From Pseudomonas sp. BSw22131 (GTDB taxonomy: Bacteria > Pseudomonadota > Gammaproteobacteria > Pseudomonadales > Pseudomonadaceae), in NCBI RefSeq assembly GCF_026810445.1, contig NZ_CP113949.1, positions 496,001-560,000 of the forward strand: a DNA stretch of 64,000 bases, given 5' to 3'. Both the position numbers and the translations under genes were made by a program. Positions 46,824 to 55,808 of the stretch are shown in pieces (the first letter of the stretch is position 1; each line of letters begins with the position of its first letter). The notes below the pieces were generated by a model. That model saw only the letters and a list, made by a program, of their open reading frames with translations, searched no databases and was not told the origin of the DNA.

Positions 46824-47041
46824 GGGTGGTTCTCCTGATGGGTTATCCGTCTGCAGCAAAGGGCTGCTATCTGTACTACCCGCCAGGAAAGGATCTGGAT
46901 GCAGTGAGTGGAAAATAAATTTAGAGAGGCGCTGGGCTCTGTACGACCGCATCATCACCTGATGCCCTCAACGTCTATACTTGTTCGGCCGTCTTGATCA
47001 GGTCCACCCTCGACTACCGTACAGTCCATCAGGCAGAAGAC

Positions 47042-47791
47042 TTGAAAAATCTGACCCTCCCCGCAGTTCTGCTTTTTCTATCGATGTGCTCTCTCGCCAG
47101 GGCTGACCAGTACCAACTCGTTACGGAAGAGTGGGCGCCTTATAACTATTCGCAGAACGATCAACTCACCGGGATGACGACGGAGATCGTTCGGGCGATT
47201 ATGGCGTTGACCGGGGATGACTTTGACGTGGTGGTGCTGCCCAGTATGCGAAGCTCTCGGGTATTGAAAACCCGGCCCAAAACAATACTGTTTTCGATGT
47301 TCCGTAATACGGAGCGGGAGGCGCTTTACAAGTGGGTCGGTCCGATTGTGGAGGAGTCGATTTATCCCTATCAGTTGTTCAGTTCCAAGGATCCGGTGAA
47401 TTCTCTGGAGCAACTGCTGCACGCGCCGCGCATCACCACGCGTAATGCTGGCCTGATACCCGAGGTACTGCAGTCCAAAGGCTTCACCAACCTGGATAAA
47501 AGCGCCACGAGCAGCCTGCAGCTTTACCGCATGATGCTGGCCGGGCGTACTGAGCTCATCGTCGGCGACACCGCTGCGGGGGTTGCTTATTACAGCCGGC
47601 AGTTGAATATCGCCCCCGGTATGTTGCGGCAGGTGCCCGTTGAGCTCTATCGCTCATCGTTGTATATCGCGTTCAGTCTCGACTCGGAAGACCACGTGGT
47701 AGCGGCTTGGACCAGTGCCTTGGAGCAACTGCGTCAGTCGGGTGAGTTGGCGCGGATCCAGCGTCGGTATGACCAGCCTTCCAGGCAGTGA
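47042..47791 (+). CDS. Periplasmic substrate-binding protein, SBP_bac_3 type
   Basis: 249 residues if the TTG at 47042 is used, which begins a signal peptide (LTLPAVLLFLSMCSLARA-DQ). The mature protein has YQLVTEEWAPYNYSQNDQLTGMTTEIVRAI and PSMRSSRVLKTRPKTILFSMFRN, as in the polar-amino-acid binding family. There is no permease or ATPase gene nearby, so it may be a stand-alone binder or a sensor-like orphan. It is divergent from the DUF3455 gene. The alternative start is the TTG at 46994. Confidence 0.72.
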   Translation: MKNLTLPAVLLFLSMCSLARADQYQLVTEEWAPYNYSQNDQLTGMTTEIVRAIMALTGDDFDVVVLPSMRSSRVLKTRPKTILFSMFRNTEREALYKWVGPIVEESIYPYQLFSSKDPVNSLEQLLHAPRITTRNAGLIPEVLQSKGFTNLDKSATSSLQLYRMMLAGRTELIVGDTAAGVAYYSRQLNIAPGMLRQVPVELYRSSLYIAFSLDSEDHVVAAWTSALEQLRQSGELARIQRRYDQPSRQ

Positions 47792-47880
47792 CAAAATCAC
47801 TTATCGGGCCATGTCGGGGCTGGTCCTTTAGATAAAGGTCGAGCGGATTTGAATGCAGAGCAGCGCGTCAAGGCCCTGTA

Positions 47881-49056
47881 TCAGTGCCTTGCCATCTTGC
47901 TGCGCAGCAACAGCACCCCAAAAATGGCCGACAGTATCGAGCCGATCAGCACGCCGACCTTCACTTCATCGATCAAGTGCGCTTGACCGGGGAAGGCCAG
48001 GTTGCCGATGAACAGGCTCATGGTGAAGCCAATCCCGCACAACAATGCGACGCCGTACAGCTGCGCCCAATTGCTGCCTTCGGGCAACACTGCAACGCCT
48101 GCGCGAATGGCCACGACGGCTGCGAGGAACACGCCAATCTGCTTGCCCACGAACAACCCCAACGCGACGCCCAGCGGCACCGGGTCGAGCAGGTTGCCCA
48201 GCGTGATGCCCGACAACGACACCCCCGCGTTGGCGAAGCCGAAGATCGGGACCACGGCGAACGCCACCCAGTAATGCATCTTCTCCTCGAGAAACAGCAG
48301 CGGTGAGCGCGCTTCTTCTTCTGGCTTGCCCAAGGGAATACACAGCGCCAGCGCGACGCCCGCCAGGGTTGCGTGGACGCCTGATTGCAAGACGAAAAAC
48401 CACAGCAGCAGACCGAGCAGCAAGTACGGCAGTAGACGCCGAACCCCCATGCGGTTCATCACGATCAGCACCGCGAGGGTGGCAAAAGAGGCCAGCAGCA
48501 TCGGCATGTTCAGGCCGGTGCTGTAGAACAGCGCGATGATCGTGACGGCGCCGAGGTCGTCAAGAATCGCCAGCGCCGCGAGAAAGACTTTCAGCGAGGT
48601 GGGCACACGTTTGCCGAGTAATGACAGCACCCCAAGGGCGAACGCGATATCGGTGGCCGCAGGAATGGCCCAGCCGCCGAGGGTTTCGGGGTTACCCCAG
48701 TTGACCGCAAGGTAAATGAGCGCGGGGACCAGCATGCCGCCTGCCGCTGCGAAACCGGGCAGCGCACGCTGACTCCAGCTCGACAGACCGCCCGCCAGCA
48801 CTTCGCGTTTGATTTCCAGGCCGACCATCAAAAAGAAGATCGCCATCAAGCCATCATTGATCCACAGCTCGATCGACAAACCACCCCACACGCTGTGCAA
48901 CGCCGCGAAGTAGCCGGGCGCAAGTGGCGAGTTGGCGACAATGATCGCGGCCAGCGCAGCACCCATCAGCACCAGTCCGCCAGCCGATTCGGAAGCGAGG
49001 AAACTGGCCATGATGGCGATGGCTCTTGGGGTTTCTTTTTTGTTGAGCGTGTTCAT
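47881..49056 (-). CDS. nhaA: Na+/H+ antiporter NhaA
   Basis: 391 residues, about twelve membrane segments. The paired aspartates of the ion path lie in [23 protein letters not shown], and the unwound helix region in [13 protein letters not shown]. It exports sodium in exchange for protons at alkaline pH. Its position between hutD and the sigma-factor set is not part of the histidine pathway. The 49-base gap to hutD has no feature. Confidence 0.95.
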   Translation of the reverse strand: MNTLNKKETPRAIAIMASFLASESAGGLVLMGAALAAIIVANSPLAPGYFAALHSVWGGLSIELWINDGLMAIFFLMVGLEIKREVLAGGLSSWSQRALPGFAAAGGMLVPALIYLAVNWGNPETLGGWAIPAATDIAFALGVLSLLGKRVPTSLKVFLAALAILDDLGAVTIIALFYSTGLNMPMLLASFATLAVLIVMNRMGVRRLLPYLLLGLLLWFFVLQSGVHATLAGVALALCIPLGKPEEEARSPLLFLEEKMHYWVAFAVVPIFGFANAGVSLSGITLGNLLDPVPLGVALGLFVGKQIGVFLAAVVAIRAGVAVLPEGSNWAQLYGVALLCGIGFTMSLFIGNLAFPGQAHLIDEVKVGVLIGSILSAIFGVLLLRSKMARH

Positions 49057-49105
49057 GAATACGATGACGTCCTTGTGGGCGGGTGGCTTTATGTGAGCGC
49101 GCTAA

Positions 49106-49699
49106 TCAGATCGCAGTCAGTTCAATCACGCAGCAGCGGCTTGCACGCGGGGCATACACCACCATCTCCAGCAATGCGCCGTTTGGATTGTCCAGTTGCA
49201 GGCAGTCATATTTTTCAAGCAGTTGAGGCGGGTGTTCGGCGGCATTGATCGCAACTTGCTCAGCGGCGCTGAACAACAGAAATACGCTGGCCGAGGTGAA
49301 GAAGCGTTGTGGGAGCAGCACGTCGATCCATTGCAGCCTCGCGCGATAACGCATGGGGGCGTAGATCAGATTGAAATCACGGATCGGACCGTCCAGCAAG
49401 GCGCACGAAACCTGACTGTCGCCACTGAACGCAAACGGATCGGAGGGCAGCAGCGCTTCGCTGAGCGTGCCGTCGATGTTCAGCGTCATGCCTGCGCCTT
49501 GCAGCACCGTGATGATTCGCTGGTAACCGGCAAACGTCGAAAAGCCTCCTGATTGCTCAATGTCAGCAATCGACAGACGCCAGCCGAAGCCATCGAGGCC
49601 TTCGCTTGCGTCGCGGGTAATCTCCTCGGTGCTGCCACCCCCGTTTTTCCACGGCATACGTGGATAGTCGGCTGCGCGTAAGACGCTGAGACCGGTCAT
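49106..49699 (-). CDS. hutD: HutD family protein (cupin-like)
   Basis: 197 residues. MPWKNGGGSTEEITRDAS, FGWRLSIADIEQSGGFSTFAGYQRIITVL (split) and FAFSGD are family signatures of HutD/Ves, a double cupin fold. HutD is described in P. fluorescens as tempering hut expression, perhaps by binding formylglutamate. The start overlaps the hutC stop (ATGA). Unlike the compact layout of many pseudomonads, hutU is not the next gene; about 4.3 kb of other genes intervene. Confidence 0.93.
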   Translation of the reverse strand: MTGLSVLRAADYPRMPWKNGGGSTEEITRDASEGLDGFGWRLSIADIEQSGGFSTFAGYQRIITVLQGAGMTLNIDGTLSEALLPSDPFAFSGDSQVSCALLDGPIRDFNLIYAPMRYRARLQWIDVLLPQRFFTSASVFLLFSAAEQVAINAAEHPPQLLEKYDCLQLDNPNGALLEMVVYAPRASRCCVIELTAI

Positions 49700-50475
49700 T
49701 TGCTGAAACGTCCTTCGAGGCGATGACGCGAGCCGGGGTGGATCAAGCGTGCGGCAGTGACTGGCGTGCGGCCGGACCAGGTGCGGCGGCGGATCATCAG
49801 GCAGGGCTCGCCTTTTTCGATCTGCAGCAATTCACATTCATTGGCGTCCGCGAGAATGGCTTCGACCACATGTTCGCCCTCGGTCAGAGGTGCGACGTTC
49901 GACAGATAGGCGTAAGGGGTTTGCTGGGTGAAATCCTGTTGCAAATAGTCCGGGGCGACTGCGGCGTTGACGAAGCGGTCCTCGATTTGCACGGGGATGT
50001 CGTTTTCAAAATGCACGATCAATGAGTGGAACACCCGCTGACCTTCGCGCATGTCCAGCGCCAGCGCGCGCTCCGAGCCGGCGGCCTCTTCACACAGGAT
50101 GATGACCTTGCAGCTGTGACGGTGGCCGCGTGAGGCGATTTCGTCAGCGATGTTATGCACTTCAAAGAGCGCTGATTGGGTCTTTGGCTCGGCGACAAAG
50201 GTGCCGACGCCCTGCATGCGCACCAGCAGGCCTTCGGCGGTCATCTCCCGCAACGCGCGGTTGATGGTCATGCGGCTGAAGCCGAGCTGCGTCACCAGTT
50301 CGCTTTCGGAAGGCACGCGGTGATGCGGCGGCCAGGTGCCGTTGGCGATTTGCTGGTTGATCATCTGCTTGACCCGCGCATACAGCGGCGCCGGACTATC
50401 ACCCATCTGGGCGGCCAGCGGAGAGATGGCAGGCGGAGTCGGCACAGGGAAATCCTTGTTTGGCGTGATGATCAT
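49696..50475 (-). CDS. hutC: Histidine utilisation repressor, GntR/HutC family
   Basis: 259 residues from the ATG at 50475 (236 if Met24 is used; neither has a strong ribosome site). The winged helix is APLYARVKQMINQQIANGTW, then HHRVPSESELVTQLGFSRMTINRALREM. A UTRA ligand domain follows (CKVIILCEEAAGS, LMIRRRTWSGRTPVTAARLIHPG). HutC represses hut promoters and is released by urocanate. Candidate operators are at 50545-50562 and 44664-44677. Confidence 0.95.
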   Translation of the reverse strand: MIITPNKDFPVPTPPAISPLAAQMGDSPAPLYARVKQMINQQIANGTWPPHHRVPSESELVTQLGFSRMTINRALREMTAEGLLVRMQGVGTFVAEPKTQSALFEVHNIADEIASRGHRHSCKVIILCEEAAGSERALALDMREGQRVFHSLIVHFENDIPVQIEDRFVNAAVAPDYLQQDFTQQTPYAYLSNVAPLTEGEHVVEAILADANECELLQIEKGEPCLMIRRRTWSGRTPVTAARLIHPGSRHRLEGRFSK

Positions 50476-50544
50476 CGATGGCGCTCACGCTAACCATTAA
50501 CGTGGCTGACGACAAGCGCGACGCAGTTTACCGGCCAGGTAAAC

Positions 50545-50562
50545 GTCTGTATATGTATAGAC
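50545..50562. promoter_or_regulatory. Likely HutC operator between hutC and hutF
   Basis: GTCTGTATATGTATAGAC is an imperfect 18-base inverted repeat (seven of nine pairs) with the TGTA/TATA core shared with the hutU site. It lies 25 bases before hutF and 69 bases before hutC, placed to control both. Confidence 0.6.
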
Positions 50563-50587
50563 AATTTGACGCGAGGGGTGCAAAACG

Positions 50588-51952
50588 ATGTCCGTTTTCT
50601 TTGCTGAGCGCGCGCTGCTGCCCATCGGCTGGGCGAGCAATGTGCGTTTCGACGTCAGCCCGCAAGGCATGCTGACGAACGTGCAGGCTGGCGCCGAGCG
50701 CGATGGCGCCGAGCTGATGAACGGCCCCGTGGTGCCGGGCATGCCCAATCTGCACTCCCACGCCTTTCAGCGCGCAATGGCCGGGCTGGCAGAAGTGGCA
50801 GACAACCCTGATGACAGCTTCTGGACCTGGCGTGACTTGATGTACCGCCTGGTCGGTCAGATCAGTCCAGAGCAACTGGGCATCATCGCTCGTCAGCTGT
50901 ACATCGAGATGCTCAAGGGCGGGTATACCTCAGTCGCTGAATTTCATTACGTGCATCAAGACACCAGCGGCAAACCCTACGCCGACCCCGCCGAGCTGGC
51001 ACTGCGCATTAGCGCCGCAGCGAGTTCAGTAGGCATCGGGCTGACCTTGCTGCCAGTGCTTTACAGCCATGCAGGTTTTGGTGGGCAAGCGCCCAGCGAC
51101 GGCCAACGTCGCTTCATTCACAGCACCGACAGTTACCTCAACCTGCAAGCCAGCCTGCGTTCGGTGATCGACACGCAACCTGCCCAGGCGCTTGGGCTGT
51201 GTTTTCACTCTTTACGAGCCGTCACGCCGCAGCAGATCGCCGATGTGCTGGCGGCTGGCGACACGCAATGCCCTGTGCATATCCACATCGCCGAGCAGCA
51301 AAAAGAAGTCGAGGATTGCCTGAGCTGGAGCGGTCGCAGGCCGCTGCAATGGCTCTATGAAAACGTTGAAGTCGATCAGCGCTGGTGCCTGGTGCATGCC
51401 ACCCACGCCGAGGCGGATGAAGTCGCGATGATGGCGAGCAGTCGGGCCGTGGCAGGGCTGTGTCTGACCACCGAGGCCAACCTTGGCGACGGCATATTTC
51501 CGGCAGTGGACTACATTGCGCAGGGCGGGCGCTGGGGGATTGGTTCTGACAGCCATGTTTCCTTGAGCGTGGTCGAGGAGCTGCGGTGGCTCGAATACGG
51601 TCAGCGCTTGCGTGACCAAAAGCGCAACCGGCTGTATCGCAGCGATCAACCGATGGTTGGCCGCACGTTGTATGACGCGGCGCTGGCGGGCGGTGCACAG
51701 GCGATGGGGCAGGCGGTAGGCGCGCTGGAGGTTGGCAAGCGCGCCGATTGGTTGGTGCTCGACGGCAATGATCCGTATCTGGCCACTGCAGCGGGGGACG
51801 GGATTCTCAACCGCTGGCTGTTTGCAGGCGGTGATCGGCAGATTCGTGACGTGATGGTCAACGGTCGCTGGGTGATCAGCGAAGGCCGACATGCCGATGA
51901 GGAAGAAAGTAGCCGTGCGTTTGCGCAGGTGCTGCGGCAGATGCTGGGTTAA
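50588..51952 (+). CDS. hutF: Formimidoylglutamate deiminase
   Basis: 454 residues of the amidohydrolase family. Metal ligands appear as NLHSHAFQRAMAGL, CPVHIHIAEQ, LVHATHAEADE and GSDSHVSLSVVEELRWLEY. It converts formiminoglutamate to formylglutamate and ammonia, feeding HutG. Together they make up the five-step route used by Pseudomonas instead of the one-step HutG of other bacteria. GAGGGG lies before the ATG. It is divergent from hutC. Confidence 0.95.
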   Translation: MSVFFAERALLPIGWASNVRFDVSPQGMLTNVQAGAERDGAELMNGPVVPGMPNLHSHAFQRAMAGLAEVADNPDDSFWTWRDLMYRLVGQISPEQLGIIARQLYIEMLKGGYTSVAEFHYVHQDTSGKPYADPAELALRISAAASSVGIGLTLLPVLYSHAGFGGQAPSDGQRRFIHSTDSYLNLQASLRSVIDTQPAQALGLCFHSLRAVTPQQIADVLAAGDTQCPVHIHIAEQQKEVEDCLSWSGRRPLQWLYENVEVDQRWCLVHATHAEADEVAMMASSRAVAGLCLTTEANLGDGIFPAVDYIAQGGRWGIGSDSHVSLSVVEELRWLEYGQRLRDQKRNRLYRSDQPMVGRTLYDAALAGGAQAMGQAVGALEVGKRADWLVLDGNDPYLATAAGDGILNRWLFAGGDRQIRDVMVNGRWVISEGRHADEEESSRAFAQVLRQMLG

Positions 51953-51978
51953 GCCGAGGTATCACTCTAAGCGCGTTG

Positions 51979-52063
51979 CTGTAGGAGCGAATTCATTGGC
52001 GAGACGTACTGAAGGGGTCCCCCCCGGAATACGTCTCGCCAACAAGTTGGCCCCTTGTACAGA
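51979..52063. repeat. REP pair after hutF, plus an extra arm reaching into the lipocalin gene
   Basis: CTGTAGGAGCGAATTCATTG and an inverted partner (CGCCAACAAGTTGGCCCCTT, then GTACAG) lie between converging genes. A further single arm, CTGCAGGCGCGAATTTATTC, runs from 52083 into the end of the lipocalin gene and supplies its stop codon (52097-52099). Confidence 0.75.
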
Positions 52064-52096
52064 AGGTCGGCGCGGCGTCACTCTGCAGGCGCGAAT

Positions 52097-52684
52097 TTAT
52101 TCGCGTGATGCCTTTGCGATCTTGGAGTCATCTACACGCCAGATCAGCTTGGTGGTGTCATAACCTTGCTGTTGCGCTTTGGTCAGCAGCTCGTTTTTGG
52201 TTTGTTCTGACACGTGCGCAGTCCTGGACAGCAACCACATGTATTTGCGGTCCGGATTGCCAACCAGCGCTGTCTTGTATCCGTCGCCGAGGTAGAGCAC
52301 CCAATAGTCACCCTTCGCTACACCCGGCAGTAGTCGCGAGAACCAGTTATCAAACTCCACCCACAGCTTGTCGGTCTTGCCGGGTACTTGTGGCGACGCC
52401 GTCCCAGTTGCCTCTTCCCACTTGCCTTCTATCGTGCGGCAGCGGTTGGTCACAGCGATGTTGCCGTCGTCCTTGAGCTTGTACTGGGCCTCGGACTGCG
52501 CGCAGTTGCGCTGGAAAAACATCGGCATGCGCGCCAGTTCGTACCAGGTGCCCTGATAACGTTTCAGGTCAACGTGGTCGACCGTTCGCGGGGGCATGGA
52601 ATCACCTCCGGAGGATGCGCAGCCAGCCATCAACAAGGCCGCGAACGCCAGCGCACCTAACTTCACTGAGTGGCGGATCTTCAT
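52097..52684 (-). CDS. blc: Outer-membrane lipoprotein of the lipocalin family (Blc-like)
   Basis: 195 residues from the ATG at 52684. A lipobox LLMAGC ends the signal peptide, so it should be lipid-modified. The lipocalin first motif is KRYQGTWYELARMPMFFQRNCAQ. Later strands contain KLWVEFDN and GDYWVLYLGDGYKTALVGNPDRKYMWLLSR (split). Blc proteins bind lysophospholipids or fatty acids at the outer membrane. The start overlaps the stop of the small lipoprotein gene upstream (ATGA). The last codons (Ser-Arg-Glu-stop) are made from REP sequence. Confidence 0.9.
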   Translation of the reverse strand: MKIRHSVKLGALAFAALLMAGCASSGGDSMPPRTVDHVDLKRYQGTWYELARMPMFFQRNCAQSEAQYKLKDDGNIAVTNRCRTIEGKWEEATGTASPQVPGKTDKLWVEFDNWFSRLLPGVAKGDYWVLYLGDGYKTALVGNPDRKYMWLLSRTAHVSEQTKNELLTKAQQQGYDTTKLIWRVDDSKIAKASRE

Positions 52685-52935
52685 TCGAGGCCCTGAGCAG
52701 AAAAGAGAACAACTTTGTCGGCGGCATATTGAACGCTGATGAAGCTCTTTTGATCGCCCCATGTGCAACTCGACATGCCCAATGCGCCTGAGCATTCAGT
52801 CGGGCTGCCCAGCAATCTCTCAACGTCGGCCTTGGGCATGCCCGCCGAGATTTTTGAATAGTGTTCTTGATTGATCTTGCTGCAGGCTGCCAGCAAAACG
52901 CAGAACGACAACAATGCAAGAGAGCGCAATGACAT
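52681..52935 (-). CDS. Small lipoprotein, DUF3862-like (SmpA/OmlA-type fold)
   Basis: 84 residues; the signal peptide ends in lipobox LLAAC. The mature part, INQEHYSKISAGMPKADVERLLGSP followed by ECSGALGMSSCTWGDQ, is the BLIP/SmpA-like pattern seen in DUF3862. Two later cysteines flank the GALGMSS turn. It overlaps the lipocalin gene by four bases, so the two are made together; a joint role in lipid or envelope handling is inferred. Confidence 0.82.
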   Translation of the reverse strand: MSLRSLALLSFCVLLAACSKINQEHYSKISAGMPKADVERLLGSPTECSGALGMSSCTWGDQKSFISVQYAADKVVLFSAQGLE

Positions 52936-53015
52936 GAGTGAAGCTCCTGAAACGGAAGGGGGAAGACGTCACAGCGTTCGTCCATGACGCAAGACGCTGG
53001 CACTGTTCCGAAAGC

Positions 53016-53210
53016 TTAGAAGATAAAGAGGGAACTCGGTTCCTTGACGGGGATGTCGATGGATCCTGCGGGGTAATTGATTGAGCAACAGCACCAGTGC
53101 CAACCCGCCTGGTGGACCTTCGATCCATCAGGACAGACCGCCACCAGTGCCTGCTCTCCCAGACCACCGAAACAGCTTTGCGTGTCGGTGTCCTGGGGCT
53201 TTGTTGCCAA
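53016..53210 (-). CDS. Possible small Cys-rich ORF (uncertain)
   Basis: A 64-codon frame from a TTG at 53210, in the 315-base gap between the small lipoprotein and fbp genes. It reads TQSCFGGLGEQALVAVCPDG and later HQAGWHWCCCSINYPAGS, with third codon positions rich in G/C as in real genes here. No ribosome site is convincing, and the same frame stays open into fbp antisense. It could be a decayed gene end or chance. The rest of the gap shows nothing else. Confidence 0.25.
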   Translation of the reverse strand: MATKPQDTDTQSCFGGLGEQALVAVCPDGSKVHQAGWHWCCCSINYPAGSIDIPVKEPSSLFIF

Positions 53211-53250
53211 TTCACGCTTGCCCCTGGCTGCGCAGGGGCGAGTCAGAGTT

Positions 53251-54261
53251 TCAGCCTTTGTGGTACGAGGTGGCGCGCTCGACTTCTTCTTTCGAACCCA
53301 GGAACACCGCAACACGCTGGTGCAGGCCTTCTGGCTGAATGTCGAGAATGCGCTGATGACCGTCGGTGGACGCGCCACCCGCTTGCTCAACCAGGAACGA
53401 CATCGGGTTGGCTTCGTACATCAAACGCAGCTTGCCCGGTTTGGAAGGCTCGCGGCTGTCACGCGGATACATGAACAGACCGCCACGCGTCAGGATGCGG
53501 TGCACATCGCCCACCATCGCTGCGACCCAACGCATGTTGTAGTTCTTTTTCAGCGGACCGTCTTCGCCAGCCAGCAGCTCGTCGACGTAGCGTTTTACCG
53601 GCGCTTCCCAGTGACGCTGGTTGGAAATGTTGACCGCGAACTCCTGAGTGGACTCCGGGATCTTGATGTCTTCGTGGGTCAGGACGAAGCTGCCCATTTC
53701 GCGGTCCAGGGTGAAGCCTTTCACGCCATCGCCCAAGGTCAGTACCAGCATGGTCTGCGGACCGTAGATGGCATAACCGGCAGCCACTTGCTCGGTGCCT
53801 GGCTGCAGGAAGGCCTTTTCATTCAGGGCTTCGTTCTGGCTCAGGTATTGGTTCGGGCAACGCAGCACGGAGAAGATGGTGCCAACCGGTGCGTTGATGT
53901 CGATGTTCGAGGAGCCATCCAATGGGTCGAACACCAGGAGATAGGCGCCTTTCGGGTATTTGCCCGGGATCTGGTAGGCGTTGTCCATTTCTTCGGACGC
54001 CATGCCGGCCAGGTGACCGCCCCATTCGTTGGCTTCGAGCAGGATTTCATTGGAAATCACGTCGAGCTTCTTCTGCACTTCGCCTTGCACGTTCTCGGTG
54101 CCCATGCTGCCGAGAACGCCGCCCAGTGCGCCTTTGGAGACGGCGTGGCTGATTTCCTTGCATGCGCGCGCGACCACTTCGATAAGGAAGCGCAGATCGG
54201 CAGGCGTGTTGTTGCTGCGGGTCTGCTCAATCAAATAGCGACTCAGGGTAACGCGGGACAT
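53251..54261 (-). CDS. fbp: Fructose-1,6-bisphosphatase class 1
   Basis: 336 residues. The metal site is [25 protein letters not shown] (in two halves), with [21 protein letters not shown] and the C-terminal [23 protein letters not shown] binding region. It makes fructose-6-phosphate in gluconeogenesis, needed when the cell grows on amino acids such as histidine or on polyamines. GGAG lies six bases before the ATG. Confidence 0.96.
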   Translation of the reverse strand: MSRVTLSRYLIEQTRSNNTPADLRFLIEVVARACKEISHAVSKGALGGVLGSMGTENVQGEVQKKLDVISNEILLEANEWGGHLAGMASEEMDNAYQIPGKYPKGAYLLVFDPLDGSSNIDINAPVGTIFSVLRCPNQYLSQNEALNEKAFLQPGTEQVAAGYAIYGPQTMLVLTLGDGVKGFTLDREMGSFVLTHEDIKIPESTQEFAVNISNQRHWEAPVKRYVDELLAGEDGPLKKNYNMRWVAAMVGDVHRILTRGGLFMYPRDSREPSKPGKLRLMYEANPMSFLVEQAGGASTDGHQRILDIQPEGLHQRVAVFLGSKEEVERATSYHKG

Positions 54262-54428
54262 GGAGAGCTCCGAAGAAGGGATTGGAAAACGCGCACAGTT
54301 TAGCGCGAGTCATGACGTAATACTGCCTGTCAGACCGGGTTGCGGGCCATTGAGTTCACGTCGCCCCTGAGCGCAGGCGCAAAACGCCATAATCTTGCGC
54401 GGTTCGCGGCAGCGGTAACGTTTCAGCC

Positions 54429-55808
54429 TCAACGACTTTTTTTCGATGCGCTCAGCGTACTCAGTGCCATCCAGCCCAGGAATATAACGCCGAGCACCAG
54501 CACGGCCCAGAGCCCTGCGCGTTTCCAATCGATGCCCTCGGCAATGGCGACGGGTGCGGGACTGGCAGTGACGGGCGTGGACGCAAGGGTGGCAGTGCCG
54601 AGGGTCGCGAGTGTCTGCTCGGTCATGCCCGGGATAAGTGTCGGGAGCGGCAGGTTGGCGCCTGGCACCGAGTCATTGCCCAACGCCAAGCTATAGGGCG
54701 GAGCGCCACGGCCCAGAAACACCAACTGCGTGGCGCGCACGGCCACGCTCAATTCCGGTGATTGAGGCCCTAGCCCACCGCCGCGCTCGTCGACCTCCAG
54801 CTTCAATTGTTGAAGCACATCGCCGGGCAACTCCATCTCGTCCTGAGCCACGTCCTGGCCATTCTGCGTCAGTCGGTACAGCAAGCCATCGCTGATCAGC
54901 CGCCATGACGACTTATTGTCGCGCCGCCCGTACAGCATTGCGGGCGCCAGGCTGTTGGCCTGCTCAATGTTGATTTTCATGCGCTCGATGGGCAATGCCA
55001 CCGGCAACTGCCAGACATAAACGCCCGGAGCCTCGACGCGACCTTTGACCGCCGCAGACCAACTGAGCGGCAGTATTCCGGGACGCGTCACAAGGATCTG
55101 CGCGGAGGTCAATGTGGGGGCGGATTGCGGGGTGTTCCACAGCAGACGCAGGTAACGTGCTGTCCGGCCGGGCAGCGACACCTCGCGCTGCTCCACCACT
55201 TCGTCGGCAAAGGAAAGGCGTGCAACCTGACCTTCGCCCCAGCGCTGCCAATGCTGCAAGTCGTCGCTGGCTTCGATGGTGAAGCGCTGAAACCCTTCGC
55301 GTTCGGTGGACCAGTCGATGATTAACTGATCCAGCGGGGCATTGATCGCGCTGGTGTCGAGCAGCCAGCCGCGCAGGATTTCTTCGCCGGCCTCTATCTC
55401 ACCCTGTGGCTGCACCTCGACCAGCGTTCCGTTGGGCGTGCGTTCGACACGGATGGCCGGCTCGACGTCCCTGGCGTCGTCGCGGTTGTACAGCGGGAAC
55501 CATTTGACCGACACCGGCTGCTCGTTCTCGACCCGCTGCGGTGCTGTGAACGTCAGCGCATAAGGTTGCGCCTGACCGTCCGCGTTGAAGACTCGTACAT
55601 CATTTAGGTTGCCCTGATGGGCGTTCAACTGCACCGACAGCGGCAGCTCCAGCCGATACCACGGTCCGTTGCCGCTGAGCGTCAGCGGTGTCTGGCTGGC
55701 GAAATCATCCGGCAGGTCTTCGGCGCAGGCCAGCAGTGCGGCGCACAACAGGGAGACGAACACAGCGGCCTTGGCAATGAACTGACAGCTCAACAACGCC
55801 TTCCTCAT
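54429..55808 (-). CDS. DUF3999 domain-containing membrane-anchored protein
   Basis: 459 residues with a signal peptide (FVSLLCAALLACA-ED), a long periplasmic part rich in beta-strands (LPLSVQLNAHQGNLNDVRVFNADGQ in pieces) and a C-terminal membrane helix (GLWAVLVLGVIFLGWMAL). This matches DUF3999. The start overlaps the stop of the DUF2339 gene, a widespread pairing, so the two proteins probably form a complex. Function unknown. Confidence 0.85.
   Translation of the reverse strand: MRKALLSCQFIAKAAVFVSLLCAALLACAEDLPDDFASQTPLTLSGNGPWYRLELPLSVQLNAHQGNLNDVRVFNADGQAQPYALTFTAPQRVENEQPVSVKWFPLYNRDDARDVEPAIRVERTPNGTLVEVQPQGEIEAGEEILRGWLLDTSAINAPLDQLIIDWSTEREGFQRFTIEASDDLQHWQRWGEGQVARLSFADEVVEQREVSLPGRTARYLRLLWNTPQSAPTLTSAQILVTRPGILPLSWSAAVKGRVEAPGVYVWQLPVALPIERMKINIEQANSLAPAMLYGRRDNKSSWRLISDGLLYRLTQNGQDVAQDEMELPGDVLQQLKLEVDERGGGLGPQSPELSVAVRATQLVFLGRGAPPYSLALGNDSVPGANLPLPTLIPGMTEQTLATLGTATLASTPVTASPAPVAIAEGIDWKRAGLWAVLVLGVIFLGWMALSTLSASKKSR

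Noticed and set aside
53077..54303. 408-codon open frame opposite fbp
   Set aside because: Antisense shadow of fbp, with no domain and no start signal.
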